Assembly: GCF_014648315.1 (NCBI RefSeq)
Contig: NZ_BMQW01000005.1
Span: forward strand, 124,001 to 188,000
Direction of reading: 5' to 3'
DNA from: Shewanella ulleungensis
GTDB lineage: Bacteria > Pseudomonadota > Gammaproteobacteria > Enterobacterales > Shewanellaceae
Length of the DNA stretch: 64,000 nt
In this document: piece by piece, positions 1 through 9,117 of the stretch
How positions within the stretch are numbered: the first letter of the stretch is position 1
Layout: every line of letters begins with the position of its first letter
Program-made: the position numbers and the translations under genes
The notes under the pieces: model-generated
Database searches by the model: none
What the model was told of the DNA's origin: nothing
The model's input: only the letters and a program-made list of their open reading frames with translations

Positions 1-455
1 TGCTGTAGTTTATCCAGTTCATTATTGACGTTAGACATGGTTAAGGTGTTGTTATCTAGCTCATACACCAACGCCAAACTTTGATAATAAAAACTCAATA
101 TCACCAAAGCATCACGATTATTTTCTTTGCCCGCGTGTTGCACCGCTTTGAGTTTACGGAAAATTTTGTTTTGCAGCTGCTTAAGTTGCCACACGTAATA
201 GACTTCATAAAACTTAGGTTTTTCACGCAGGTTACGGATCAATAAGCTGCATACCATTAAGGCTAAAATGACACCGGTAAAGTTAAGATGAAAATTCCCG
301 GTAGACTCTGCACCAGGTAACGGCTTAACGCCAAAAAAATAAATCATTAACTGACCAAACACCAACGACAGAATCGCCAAAGTGATCACTAAACCTATTT
401 GCACCTGATTGTTAACCGAACGGTACTGGCTTTTATCTATTTTAACTAACTTCAT
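1..455 (-). CDS. DUF3087 family inner-membrane protein (3' end outside window)
   Basis: The reading frame starts with ATG at 455 and stays open to the window edge, giving about 151 residues and no stop, so the C-terminus is missing. The protein begins MKLVKIDKSQYR and has two hydrophobic segments (about residues 20-42 and 58-75), then a charged, helical, probably cytoplasmic tail containing YYVWQLKQLQNKIFRKL. This layout matches the DUF3087 family of Shewanella and related genera, whose function is unknown. It reads away from the neighbouring SDR gene, from which it is separated by a terminator hairpin at 557-588. Family assignment is by recognition only. Confidence 0.7.
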   Translation of the reverse strand, partial: MKLVKIDKSQYRSVNNQVQIGLVITLAILSLVFGQLMIYFFGVKPLPGAESTGNFHLNFTGVILALMVCSLLIRNLREKPKFYEVYYVWQLKQLQNKIFRKLKAVQHAGKENNRDALVILSFYYQSLALVYELDNNTLTMSNVNNELDKLQ

Positions 456-556
456 CACTCTACTCGCAAAAACACACAACAAATGAATGCATAGCTTAAC
501 GCGCCCTAATGGGAGAACAAAAGAGTAAATCGCTTTATATCAGAATAAAAAGACAC

Positions 557-588
557 AAGCCCTTAAATCATCAATAATTTAAGGGCTT
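557..588 (-). terminator. Hairpin terminator downstream of the SDR gene
   Basis: A perfect 12-bp inverted repeat (AAGCCCTTAAAT / ATTTAAGGGCTT, 8-nt loop) lies 58 bp after the SDR stop codon. On the minus strand it is followed within a few bases by a T-rich run, as expected for intrinsic termination of the SDR transcript. Confidence 0.65.
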
Positions 589-645
589 ACAGTAATTACA
601 ACAATCAGCTTATCAATCGACTTGTAACCCGATTAAAGGTTTAAC

Positions 646-1413
646 TTAATTACGGCCAGCCATTACGCCGCCATCAACATCCCAAATTGCGCCTGTCACC
701 CAGCCCGCTTGTGAAGACAATAAAAACGTTACGCTGTTTGCAACATCAACAGGACTACCAATGCGACCGATAGGGTGGAATCCATTAAAGCCTGCCAATG
801 CGCTTTCAACATCTTTTGGCTCAATAAAGGCTTCATAAATTGGGGTGTGCACTACCGCTGGTGACACGGCATTCACGCGGATATTATGCTCCGCTAATTC
901 CATTGCCATATGCTGAGTCAGTGCATGTAAACCGGCTTTTGCCATAGAATACGCACTTGATGGTGTGGCTTTAATTGCTTGCTTAGCCCACATAGAGCCA
1001 ATATTAACAATGCTGCCACCGCCATGCTTAATCATGTTTTTGGCGACAGCTTGCGAAATCACAAAAATCGCTTTGTTAAGCTCCATGTAAATGTCGTAAT
1101 CACTCAATTGATGATCTAGAAATGGCTTAGGATTAAAGTAACCTGCCGCATTGACTAAATGATCGATACCGCTCTCCATTGCATCAATCATCTCAACCAC
1201 ACGTTGCAGATCTTGCGCATTGTATAAGTTTGCTTGAACGCCACTGACTTTGCCTAGTATTGACAATTGATCAACCGCTGCGTCGAGCTTTTGAGCATTG
1301 TTACCCACGATAATGGTAGCGACACCTTGAGTAATTAATTGCTTAGCGGTTTCAAAACCAATACCACTACTGCCACCAATAATTAATGCCGTTTTTGGGG
1401 TTAAAGTTGTCAT
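646..1413 (-). CDS. SDR family NAD(P)-dependent oxidoreductase
   Basis: This 255-residue protein is a classical short-chain dehydrogenase/reductase. It has the cofactor motif GGSSGIG near residue 13, the NAAG motif near residue 89, and the catalytic Ser and YSMAKAG (YxxxK) around residues 140-158. The C-terminal [11 protein letters not shown] is typical of the family. It would reduce or oxidise an unidentified carbonyl/alcohol substrate in the cytoplasm. The gene is divergent from an HxlR-type regulator with a 105-bp shared intergenic region, so control by that regulator is likely. HxlR-SDR pairs often respond to electrophile or redox stress, but the substrate cannot be inferred here. Confidence 0.9.
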   Translation of the reverse strand: MTTLTPKTALIIGGSSGIGFETAKQLITQGVATIIVGNNAQKLDAAVDQLSILGKVSGVQANLYNAQDLQRVVEMIDAMESGIDHLVNAAGYFNPKPFLDHQLSDYDIYMELNKAIFVISQAVAKNMIKHGGGSIVNIGSMWAKQAIKATPSSAYSMAKAGLHALTQHMAMELAEHNIRVNAVSPAVVHTPIYEAFIEPKDVESALAGFNGFHPIGRIGSPVDVANSVTFLLSSQAGWVTGAIWDVDGGVMAGRN

Positions 1414-1459
1414 TTGTTCACACCTAATTTACGAGTAAGTGTGATAAGCTTATTGATAA

Positions 1460-1512
1460 ACTATCCGATTGAATAGTAAGTACAATTTAGTTCCATAGGT
1501 ACTTTTAGGTAC
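1460..1512. promoter_or_regulatory. Candidate HxlR operator region
   Basis: The region between the divergent SDR and HxlR genes holds an inverted repeat ACTAT-N8-ATAGT (1460-1477). It also holds two direct copies of TAGGTAC (1496-1502 and 1506-1512) spaced exactly one helical turn apart. HxlR-family regulators usually autoregulate from such divergent regions using short TAC/GTA-containing palindromes, so either element could be the operator. No binding data can be derived from sequence alone. Confidence 0.4.
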
Positions 1513-1518
1513 ATATTG

Positions 1519-1854
1519 ATGAATACAAAAGAAAAATTATTTGCACGAAAGTCTGCACCCGAAAAGTCAGCCAGAATGGTCGAAACGATTTACGGCTGCA
1601 AATGGTCGTTAACGGTATATCAGTTACTCGCTAATAATATTAATCGTCCCGGTGAGATGGTTAAATCGGTTGATGGACTCAGCACTAAAGTACTGAATCA
1701 GTGTTTAAAGAAAAACATTGAATTTGGTATTTTGAATAAAATTAACTATCCCGAAATTCCGCCAAGGGTAGAGTATGAGGTGACAGAGTTTGGTCAAAAA
1801 TTCATGCGGATTTTAGACGACATTGAAAAGCTGCAAAATGAAATTGATGCTTAG
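1519..1854 (+). CDS. HxlR-family winged-helix transcriptional regulator
   Basis: A 111-residue protein with the HxlR-type winged helix. It contains the GCKWSLTVYQLL segment corresponding to the family's GGKWt..IL helix, then GLSTKVLNQCLKKN (recognition helix) and YEVTEFGQKF (the wing, YeLTekG in most members). The usual N-terminal redox-sensing Cys is probably the one in YGCKW. ATG at 1519 is preferred over an in-frame TTG at 1516. The gene is divergent from the SDR gene, which is its likely target. Confidence 0.82.
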   Translation: MNTKEKLFARKSAPEKSARMVETIYGCKWSLTVYQLLANNINRPGEMVKSVDGLSTKVLNQCLKKNIEFGILNKINYPEIPPRVEYEVTEFGQKFMRILDDIEKLQNEIDA

Positions 1855-1899
1855 CCCCCAGGCTAAGCACCATTAGTTGAGTTCAAGTTAATTAACCTA

Positions 1900-3363
1900 T
1901 TAAGTTTCAGATGTGTCACTGGCGGCATTAAGCCAAACAAACTTAGGCAAAGCGGTTAAATCTAAACAATCTCCTCGCTTAGCAATCGCACTGCTTTTGG
2001 GCTTAGTGGCCTTATCTTGATTAAGCGCTTGAATTAACACTTGTTGTGCTTCAGGTTCACCATGTACCAATATAATGGCAGGTGCATCTTCAAAGTGGTG
2101 GTACCATCGCAATAATTCAGCTTGGTCTGCATGGGCTGACAAACCGCCTACGGTGTGAATACGTGCCGCGACTTTGACACTTTGACCATGAATGGTCAGC
2201 TCTTCTGCACCATCAACCAGTAAACGTCCCGGTGTGCCTAACGCTTGGAAACCACAAATAATAATGTCGGCTTCTTTTCGCCATAAATTATGCACAAAAT
2301 GGTTACGAATGCGTCCACCATTACACATGCCGCTTCCCGCAATCACAATCAAACCTTGATGAATGTCGTTAAGCTCAATCGACTCCTCTGTGCTGCTGAC
2401 AAACTCAGCACACGATAGTAGTGGATGTTTGCCGGGAGACAAGCGCGTAAAACGCTTAAAATCTTCGTCCATCAAAGGATAATTGTTAACGTAAACCTCG
2501 GTGGCTTTAATCGCCATTGGGCTGTCTAAGCAGATACGCCAGCGCGATAAATCCCATTCTTTGGCATACAGATGAAATAGATACAGTAACTCTTGCGCTC
2601 GGCCGACTGAAAATGCCGGAATTAAAATATTACCGCGGCTTTCACTAATGGTCGTTTTAAAAATAGATTTAAGCTCAACTAGAGTGTCTTGCCAGCTGCG
2701 GTGCAAACGATTACCGTAAGTGCTTTCCATAAGTACCAAGTCGGCTTTGTCGATAAAGGTTGGATCATCCAAAATAGGCATGCCAGCACGGCCTAGATCA
2801 CCACTAAAGACCAGCTTTTTTTGTTCAGGCTGTTGTCCTAACCACAATTCAACCACTGCAGAGCCTAAAATATGCCCAGCATCAGATAAACAGACTTCTA
2901 TTTCGTCTGCCACTTTTACCCGCTGACCGTAATCTAAAACCACAAACTGGGTTAACACTTGCTCGACATCTTCTTCTGTAAACAATGGTTCAAGCTCTTC
3001 TAAATCATGTTTAGCACGCTTTTTATTTGTCCTTTCTGTATCACGCTCTTGCAGCATAGCCGCGTCACGCAACATGATATTACACAACTGAGCTGTAGCA
3101 CGTTGGGTATAAATGGGGCCGGTATAACCTTGCTTGACCAAATAGGCAAGTCGTCCTGAATGATCAATATGAGCATGGCTTAACACCACCGCATGAATCT
3201 GCTCCGGTTGAAATGGAAAAGGATCATGATTACGTAATTCATCAGCTTTACCGCCTTGAATTAATCCGCAATCGAGTAACACTTGCTGGCCACCTACATT
3301 CAATAAGTGGCACGAACCAGTGACTTCTTCTGTTGCACCAAAAAATTGTAATGTCATTTGCAT
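1900..3363 (-). CDS. Metallo-beta-lactamase fold beta-CASP RNA nuclease
   Basis: This protein of 487 residues belongs to the bacterial CPSF73/YSH1-like branch of the beta-CASP family. It carries the zinc signature SHAHIDHSG (about residues 62-70), the downstream DAGHILGSA and FSGDLG motifs, a beta-CASP insert with SPMA, and the C-terminal SAHADQ and VHGEPEA histidine motifs. All expected metal ligands appear present, so it should be an active RNA-processing nuclease. The start at 3363 is chosen because AAGGAG lies 8 bp before it; a longer frame would begin on top of that ribosome binding site. It is convergent with the HxlR gene. Confidence 0.88.
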   Translation of the reverse strand: MQMTLQFFGATEEVTGSCHLLNVGGQQVLLDCGLIQGGKADELRNHDPFPFQPEQIHAVVLSHAHIDHSGRLAYLVKQGYTGPIYTQRATAQLCNIMLRDAAMLQERDTERTNKKRAKHDLEELEPLFTEEDVEQVLTQFVVLDYGQRVKVADEIEVCLSDAGHILGSAVVELWLGQQPEQKKLVFSGDLGRAGMPILDDPTFIDKADLVLMESTYGNRLHRSWQDTLVELKSIFKTTISESRGNILIPAFSVGRAQELLYLFHLYAKEWDLSRWRICLDSPMAIKATEVYVNNYPLMDEDFKRFTRLSPGKHPLLSCAEFVSSTEESIELNDIHQGLIVIAGSGMCNGGRIRNHFVHNLWRKEADIIICGFQALGTPGRLLVDGAEELTIHGQSVKVAARIHTVGGLSAHADQAELLRWYHHFEDAPAIILVHGEPEAQQVLIQALNQDKATKPKSSAIAKRGDCLDLTALPKFVWLNAASDTSET

Positions 3364-3722
3364 AATGCCACTCCTTTTCAATTTACGTTTTAAACAAACC
3401 CCGTAAATTAAGCGTATGCCATTTTCAAAATAAAAGGGCGATCTAGGTCAAAGAAACATCCAAAAAGTGACCACAGCTGCACACGAATAAAAAATCATAT
3501 ATATTGCATAACAAGACGACGGGTAACAATTGCCCACACCCATTAACCACTTGTTAACACAGCTTTGCGCTAAGTCATTGATGATTAAATTTTATGAGCA
3601 ATATCGCTATTTTGAGCATATTTCACTTTGAGAAAAGTTAATGTGTTTGCTACTCTCCATCGCCTCAATGGATAGATGTGTTAATGGACTAAACTGTGCT
3701 GACTCAAACAACAAGACAAGAG
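3364..3722. other. Intergenic region upstream of the nuclease and porin genes
   Basis: This 359-bp region lies between two divergent genes and must hold both promoters. It is AT-rich, and no complete coding sequence or clear operator stands out. A short frame overlapping the porin start on the minus strand is not supported by a ribosome binding site. Confidence 0.5.
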
Positions 3723-4937
3723 ATGAAAATGAAAAAGACTTTAGTTGCTGCATTAATTTCAAGCGTTCTGATTGCGCCTTCGGTTTCGGCAACAGAAATT
3801 TTTAAAGACGATGTTAACGCCGTTCAAATTGGCGGTTTTGTTGATGCTCGTATCATCAATACTCAAGGCGAAACTGAAGTCGTTAATGGCGCATCACGTA
3901 TTAATTTTGGCTTTACTCGCCAGCTACAAGATGGCTGGAAAGCCTATGCGAAATTAGAATGGGGTGTAAACCCTGTAGGCAGCACAGACATTGTTTACAA
4001 CAACCGTTTTGAATCAATTCAAGATGAGTTTTTTTATAACCGTTTAGGCTATGCCGGTTTGTCTCACGACGAATACGGTAGCATCACAATTGGCAAGCAA
4101 TGGGGTGCTTGGTATGACGTGGTTTATGGTACTAACTACGGCTTTGTATGGGACGGTAACACAGCAGGTGTTTACACTTATAACAAAGATGACGGTGCTG
4201 TTAACGGTGTGGGTCGCGGTGACAAAACCGTGCAGTACCGTAACAGCTTTGGCGACGTAAGTTTTGCCGTACAAGTACAGCTGAAAAACAGCGCTTTTTA
4301 TACTTGTGACTTCGAAGAAATCACTCAAGATGCATGTGAAGACTTATGGACTTCAGGCGCTAGCGAAGCACAAAAAGTTGAGTATAACTACACTTATGGT
4401 GGTTCGGTTACTTACCAAGCAACAGACAAATTAGTGCTGGCTGCGGGTGTTAACCGTGGTGAATTTGATGTGACATTTGGTAACGGTAACACCTCTACCG
4501 CAGAAGATATCATTTACGGTGTGAGTGCCACTTGGGGCAACTTTGATCAAACCGGTTTTTATGCATCGGCAAACATCAACAAAAACGAAAACCACGACAC
4601 AGATAACATTGGCCGTTTAATTGATAAGGCCGTCGGTGTTGAGTCGTTATTCTCGTATATGTTTGATAACAATATCCGTACGTTCGTGTCTTATAACATT
4701 CTAGATGCTGGCAACGACTATGTGATTCAACCTAACTACAATGCAGATCCTGATGACGTATTTAAACGCCAGTTTGTGGTTGTAGGTTTACACTATGTGT
4801 TTAACCCTGAAACGGTTGTTTATCTAGAAGCTCGCCGTGATTACAGTGACTTCACTAGCAACGACAAAGACCAACAAGCTAGAATGGAACTGTCTGAAGA
4901 CGACGGCGTCGCTATTGGTATTCGTTACTCACTTTAA
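3723..4937 (+). CDS. Gram-negative general porin
   Basis: The 404-residue precursor has a typical signal peptide (MKMKKTLVAALISSV..SVSA, cleaved about residue 23). It is followed by alternating beta-strand sequence beginning with VQIGGFVDARI and rich in YN..RFGY-like motifs. It ends with an amphipathic strand GIRYSL, although the last residue is Leu rather than the more common Phe. It should form a trimeric 16-stranded outer-membrane channel for small solutes. ATG at 3723 is preceded by a purine-rich AAGAG; ATG at 3729 is an alternative. The gene stands alone and ends at a strong terminator. Confidence 0.85.
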   Translation: MKMKKTLVAALISSVLIAPSVSATEIFKDDVNAVQIGGFVDARIINTQGETEVVNGASRINFGFTRQLQDGWKAYAKLEWGVNPVGSTDIVYNNRFESIQDEFFYNRLGYAGLSHDEYGSITIGKQWGAWYDVVYGTNYGFVWDGNTAGVYTYNKDDGAVNGVGRGDKTVQYRNSFGDVSFAVQVQLKNSAFYTCDFEEITQDACEDLWTSGASEAQKVEYNYTYGGSVTYQATDKLVLAAGVNRGEFDVTFGNGNTSTAEDIIYGVSATWGNFDQTGFYASANINKNENHDTDNIGRLIDKAVGVESLFSYMFDNNIRTFVSYNILDAGNDYVIQPNYNADPDDVFKRQFVVVGLHYVFNPETVVYLEARRDYSDFTSNDKDQQARMELSEDDGVAIGIRYSL

Positions 4938-4960
4938 TCGACACGCGTTAGATTATTAGT

Positions 4961-4996
4961 AAAAAAAGGTTCGACATCACTGTCGAACCTTTTTTA
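4961..4996. terminator. Bidirectional terminator between porin and ppiB
   Basis: A stem GGTTCGACA / TGTCGAACC with a 4-nt loop is flanked by a run of A on the left and T on the right. It can therefore end both the porin transcript and the convergent ppiB transcript. Confidence 0.9.
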
Positions 4997-5031
4997 TTAC
5001 GTACCATTCAAATGACTCATTAGTGCAGCAC

Positions 5032-5541
5032 TTATGCGACTGAGCTCTCGTCAACAATTGTGACTTTCTCAACTATAATCGGCTCACGCGGCACATCTTC
5101 ATGGCCTGCCACAGTAGTGGTTTTTACCCGCTCCATTTGCTGAATCACGTCCATTCCGGCAGTCACTTTGGCAAATACAGCATAACCCCAACCAGCATTA
5201 GTGGTGCCTGTATGGTCTAAAAAGTCATTGTTAGCCACATTAATAAAGAACTGCCCAGTCGCTGAATGCGGCGCATCGGTGCGCGCCATAGCTAAAGTAC
5301 CTATCTCATTTTTTAGGCCTTTGTTGGCTTCGTTAGCAATGGGATCGCGGGTTGGCTTTTCTTTCATTTTGGCTGTTAAGCCACCGCCCTGCACCATAAA
5401 ACCTTTAATCACACGATGAAAAATCGTGCCTTCGTAAAAACCTTCCTGACAGTATTTTAAAAAGTTTTTTGACGACACTGGCGCGCGTTCCATCTCCAGT
5501 TCTACGGTAAAATCACCAAGGTTGGTACTAAAAATAATCAT
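5032..5541 (-). CDS. ppiB: Cyclophilin-type peptidyl-prolyl isomerase B
   Basis: The 169-residue protein aligns by eye with E. coli PpiB along its length. It has FHRVIKGFMVQGGG (active-site Arg), the GTLAMART segment, GQFFINVANNDFLD and a WGYAVFAKV strand. It catalyses cis-trans isomerisation of peptidyl-proline bonds in the cytoplasm. The start at 5541 (MIIFSTNLG) gives the usual family length and no signal peptide. The longer open frame would add a hydrophobic leader with no family counterpart. It is convergent with the porin gene. Confidence 0.92.
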   Translation of the reverse strand: MIIFSTNLGDFTVELEMERAPVSSKNFLKYCQEGFYEGTIFHRVIKGFMVQGGGLTAKMKEKPTRDPIANEANKGLKNEIGTLAMARTDAPHSATGQFFINVANNDFLDHTGTTNAGWGYAVFAKVTAGMDVIQQMERVKTTTVAGHEDVPREPIIVEKVTIVDESSVA

Positions 5542-5612
5542 AAAATGCTCACACAAGGTTAAAACAATAATAGCGACCATTATAGCCGCTATTAGTGTTA
5601 TCACGTTTGAGT

Positions 5613-5720
5613 TTATTGCGCTGTTTGATTAAATAAATCCATTGAGGTGCGAGTCATGGCACGCCCGTGCGGATCGTTAATGGCATAAATAACCGGGGCA
5701 AACTGACTCGAATGTAAACG
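5613..5720 (-). pseudogene. Fossil 3' end of a second M20 amidohydrolase gene
   Basis: Read on the minus strand, this segment encodes LHSSQFAPVIYAIN..HGRAMTRTSMDLFNQ followed by a stop. The intact gene just upstream ends LHSSQFAPDYSLTI..GVRAMTRTAIDLFNQKTGQ. The fossil starts within 8 bp of the intact gene's stop codon and covers only the last 35 or so codons. It is the remnant of a tandem paralogue, probably collapsed by recombination between the two copies. It has no start and cannot make a protein. Confidence 0.85.
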
Positions 5721-5727
5721 TTCGAAT

Positions 5728-7074
5728 TTATTGCCCTGTTTTTTGATTAAATAAATCAATCGCAGTGCGTGTCATCGCCCGAACACCCGTGCGGATCGTG
5801 AGTGAGTAATCAGGTGCAAACTGGCTAGAATGCAACGATGGCAATGCTTCACCTGAGTCGACACTTGCCTGATATTGCTTAGGGTCAACGCCGCCAAGCC
5901 AAAATATCGTAATCGGGCGTTTTTCTGGCGTGAGACCATACAAACCAAAGTCTTCACCCGCCATAACCGGAGGGGCAATTAACACATTTTCTCTGCCAAT
6001 TTCGGCCTCAATGCTGGCTTTAACTTTTGCGGCGAGTATTGGGTCATTATACGTTGATGGAATGGTTTCATCGTCGTGTACATATACCACTGGCGCCAAG
6101 TCATCAGGTAAACCAGCACTCATCGCAATACCCGCAGTGATGCGTTTAATCGCCGCTATTTGTTGCTCGCGTACTTCAGGGTTATATGAGCGCAAGGTAA
6201 GCTGTAGCTTTACTTCATCTGAAATAATATTGTGCTTTGAACCACCATGAATAGAGCCAACCGTGACCACATTGGGCTCTAACGGCGACACTTCGCGGCT
6301 CACAATGGTTTGTAAGGCCAGCACAGTGCGCGCAGCAAGCACCACAGGGTCGACGGTGGCATGCGGATAAGCGCCATGGCCACCTTTGCCCTTAATAGTA
6401 ATATCAACCGAGTCGACATTAGCGAGTGCATAACCGCTTACGGTGCCAACCTTGCCCGCAGGAATTGATGCGCTTACATGCAAACCAATGATGCTGTCGG
6501 GCGTAGGGAACTGACTAAACAAGCCTTGTTTAAGCATGGCTTTAGCGCCGCCACCGACCTCTTCAGCAGGCTGAGCCACCATCATTAATGTGCCTTGCCA
6601 CTTTGCTTTATGTTTAACCAACTGCTCAGCAGTACCAATAAGGCTAGTCATATGAATATCGTGGCCACAGCCGTGCATAATGCCCACAGTATTATTGTTA
6701 GCATCGACTGTGGTGACTGTTGAGGCATAATTTTTCCCGGTTTGTTCAATAATCGGTAAGCCGTCAATGTCGGCGCGGATCATCACCACCGGCCCTTCGC
6801 CATTTTGCAATATGCCCACCACCCCATAACCACCAAAATTTGACGTCACCTCAAAGCCAAGCTGTTTAAGCTCAGAGGCCATACGTTCGCTGGTGGCTTT
6901 TTCTTGATATGACAGTTCAGGATGTTGGTGCAAATGCAGGTAAAGCTTTTCAAGCTTAGGTAAGGCTTGAATCACTGATTGATCTAGAGTGGGATTAGCC
7001 ACAGCATTAAGTGACAATGTCGAAGCAGTAAGCGCAAGCGCCAATAAGGGATAAGCAATGCGTAGGCGAGCCAT
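5728..7074 (-). CDS. Secreted M20-family amidohydrolase/peptidase
   Basis: This 448-residue protein has a cleavable signal peptide (residues 1-26, ending AVANP), so it acts in the periplasm. The metal-binding motifs of the M20D group are present: MHGCGHDIH, PAEEVGGGA, the dimerisation-domain GKGGHGAYPH and the C-terminal MAGEDFG. Members hydrolyse N-acyl or N-carbamoyl amino acids or aminobenzoyl conjugates; the substrate here is unknown. The gene stands alone and is followed immediately by a fossil copy of its own 3' end. Confidence 0.9.
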   Translation of the reverse strand: MARLRIAYPLLALALTASTLSLNAVANPTLDQSVIQALPKLEKLYLHLHQHPELSYQEKATSERMASELKQLGFEVTSNFGGYGVVGILQNGEGPVVMIRADIDGLPIIEQTGKNYASTVTTVDANNNTVGIMHGCGHDIHMTSLIGTAEQLVKHKAKWQGTLMMVAQPAEEVGGGAKAMLKQGLFSQFPTPDSIIGLHVSASIPAGKVGTVSGYALANVDSVDITIKGKGGHGAYPHATVDPVVLAARTVLALQTIVSREVSPLEPNVVTVGSIHGGSKHNIISDEVKLQLTLRSYNPEVREQQIAAIKRITAGIAMSAGLPDDLAPVVYVHDDETIPSTYNDPILAAKVKASIEAEIGRENVLIAPPVMAGEDFGLYGLTPEKRPITIFWLGGVDPKQYQASVDSGEALPSLHSSQFAPDYSLTIRTGVRAMTRTAIDLFNQKTGQ

Positions 7075-7188
7075 ATTATTATTCTTAAATGTCGGGAATT
7101 GAGTATGTTAACCTAGCACAAGCTCACGCTAGGTTGTAAGGCGTTTTAGCGACATTCTTGCCAATGTATAAGAAAAATAAGGGAACCA

Positions 7189-7713
7189 ATGAAGGTTATT
7201 ACTGAAACACCCAGGTTGATTATTCGAGAATTTACCCTTGAAGATGCCCCCGCGGTATTACACTTTAATACCCCGGAGCAAGTGAATCGATATACTGGCG
7301 ATGCGGGCGTTTGCACCACATTAACAGATGCCGAAAACATCATTCGCAATATTTGGTTAGTAGAATATAACCAGTACGGATTTGGGCGTTGGGCGATGGT
7401 ACTCAAAGACACTAATACTGTGATTGGTTTTTGCGGTTTTAAAAATGAGACTCGCATTAATGCGGTTGATATTGGCTATCGCTTACACCCCGATTATTGG
7501 GGCCAAGGTTTGGCAACCGAAGCCAACCTAGCTTGTATTGATTATGCTAAAAAGCACATGGATTTAGACACAGTTTATGCCGATGTGGTAGACGCTAACA
7601 CAGGCTCAATTAACGTTGCCACTAAGCTTGGTATGGTTTATCACACGCAGTATCAAGAAGGCGAATTTAATGTTAATCGTTATGAGATTTCGCTCAAGGC
7701 AAACTCGCTATAA
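7189..7713 (+). CDS. GNAT-family N-acetyltransferase (RimJ-like)
   Basis: This 174-residue protein has the acetyltransferase_3 fold. It contains TPRLIIREF at the start, the CoA-binding loop GQGLATEA (about residues 106-113), and the late NTGSINVATKLGM motif in which Asn and the following helix hold the cofactor. Related proteins acetylate ribosomal protein N-termini or small amines; no substrate can be named. A GGGAA ribosome binding site precedes the ATG. It is flanked downstream by a bidirectional terminator shared with hcr. Confidence 0.88.
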   Translation: MKVITETPRLIIREFTLEDAPAVLHFNTPEQVNRYTGDAGVCTTLTDAENIIRNIWLVEYNQYGFGRWAMVLKDTNTVIGFCGFKNETRINAVDIGYRLHPDYWGQGLATEANLACIDYAKKHMDLDTVYADVVDANTGSINVATKLGMVYHTQYQEGEFNVNRYEISLKANSL

Positions 7714-7734
7714 ATTCATTCATATGATGCCAAT

Positions 7735-7773
7735 AAAAAATCCCTTAGTAGACTAACCACTAAGGGATTTTTA
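7735..7773. terminator. Bidirectional terminator between GNAT gene and hcr
   Basis: An AAAAAATCCCTTAGT / ACTAAGGGATTTTT stem with an 8-nt loop lies between two convergent genes. It has A and T runs on the two sides and so serves both. Confidence 0.9.
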
Positions 7774-7792
7774 GTATTCAGATTGAAGTCTG

Positions 7793-9004
7793 TTACATTT
7801 TTAACTGCACATTCGAAGTCATTTTAGTTGAACATGCCAACACAAAACCCGCAGCGATTTCTTCTGCGGTTAATGCCATCTTGCTAGACGACACCGTGGT
7901 GCCTGAAACAACCTGACATTTACATGCACCACATACACCCGTTCGGCAAGCCGCAATCATCGGTAATTTGGCAGACTCGATGCCATCAAGTAGGCTTTGA
8001 TCGCCAGTTAACTGCACCTGCTTATCACCAATACTCAGCATAAACCGTTCTGTTGATGGATTACTGTCTAGCGCCGCTTTTAAACCCAGAGCGCTACTTG
8101 CGCCAAAGCTTTCTTGATTAAACTGACTCATGTCAAATTCAGCAGCTTCAAGCATTAATTTTACCGCAGCCATGTAGGGTTCTGGTCCACATACAAATAC
8201 AGTACGTTGTTGATAATCTGGCACTAATTTGACTAAAGTGTCTAAGCTTAAGCGACCACCTTCGCAACCTGTGGAGGTATGCTTGTCGGTTAAATCTTGC
8301 TTATTACTGTCTGACTCAAGTACATAATTAAGATTAAAGCTCGGGCTTCGAGATGCCATTGACGCCATCGAATCGGCAAACATAATGTCATTAACCGTTT
8401 TGGCACTGTGTACAAAGGCAATATCGCTGTCGGTCGTGGTATCGCAAAGCCAGCGCGACATAGAATGCATAGGTGTCACACCGCAACCAGCACTTAACAA
8501 TAAGTATTTGTCGGCTTCAATGTCGATCAAATTAAATATTCCATCAGGGCCAGTAACCGTCACTTCATCGCCAACATTGAGCGACTCAGTTAAGTAATTA
8601 GAGACCAAACCACCAGCGATTTTTTTAACCGTAACCACTAACGAAAATGGTCGTGAAGGTGATGATGAAATAGTATAACTGCGGTAAACCTTGTCGCCAT
8701 TAATGTCGAGTTTAAAGGTAATAAACTGCCCCGGTTTAAAATTAAACTTAACCGGTTTAAGTCCTTGAAATCGAAAACTCACCACATCATGGGTTTCATT
8801 CCATTTTTCAATACAGCGCAGTTGCACCTCACCTCTTTGCCAGTTTTCAGCAGCCAAAAGAGCCTTTGAGCCTGTCAATGCAGGCGGTTGCACCGTAGGC
8901 GTACTCTTGAAAACAGGGGTCTCGATAACAGGAGTCACCTTTTTTGCCGCTTGGGCAGAAAGCGCTTGTGAAAATGAAAAACCAATTGAGGGAGTACTAC
9001 TCAT
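7793..9004 (-). CDS. hcr: NADH oxidoreductase of the hybrid cluster protein
   Basis: This 403-residue protein has a roughly 55-residue Ala/Pro/Thr-rich leader. An FAD-binding domain follows with RSYTISSSP, then an NAD-binding domain with LLSAGCGVTPM and VCGPEPYM, and a C-terminal plant-type [2Fe-2S] ferredoxin domain (CRTGVCGACKC ... ACS). This is the domain order of Hcr, which passes electrons from NADH to Hcp. It lies 113 bp downstream of hcp in the same direction, so the two form an operon. The leader is not a signal peptide; it is longer than in E. coli Hcr. Confidence 0.93.
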   Translation of the reverse strand: MSSTPSIGFSFSQALSAQAAKKVTPVIETPVFKSTPTVQPPALTGSKALLAAENWQRGEVQLRCIEKWNETHDVVSFRFQGLKPVKFNFKPGQFITFKLDINGDKVYRSYTISSSPSRPFSLVVTVKKIAGGLVSNYLTESLNVGDEVTVTGPDGIFNLIDIEADKYLLLSAGCGVTPMHSMSRWLCDTTTDSDIAFVHSAKTVNDIMFADSMASMASRSPSFNLNYVLESDSNKQDLTDKHTSTGCEGGRLSLDTLVKLVPDYQQRTVFVCGPEPYMAAVKLMLEAAEFDMSQFNQESFGASSALGLKAALDSNPSTERFMLSIGDKQVQLTGDQSLLDGIESAKLPMIAACRTGVCGACKCQVVSGTTVSSSKMALTAEEIAAGFVLACSTKMTSNVQLKM

Positions 9005-9117
9005 TTTGACACCTTTAACGCAGTAAAAAACACAGAGCGCGATATGAAAATCTCATATCGCCTGTAATCGTTATCGTGCAAATACGTCTAACATAAATGC
9101 ACGATTTTTAGGGCTAA

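Noticed and set aside
4044..4328. Frames antisense and out of frame within the porin gene
   Set aside because: They are shadows of the porin coding sequence with no independent start signals.
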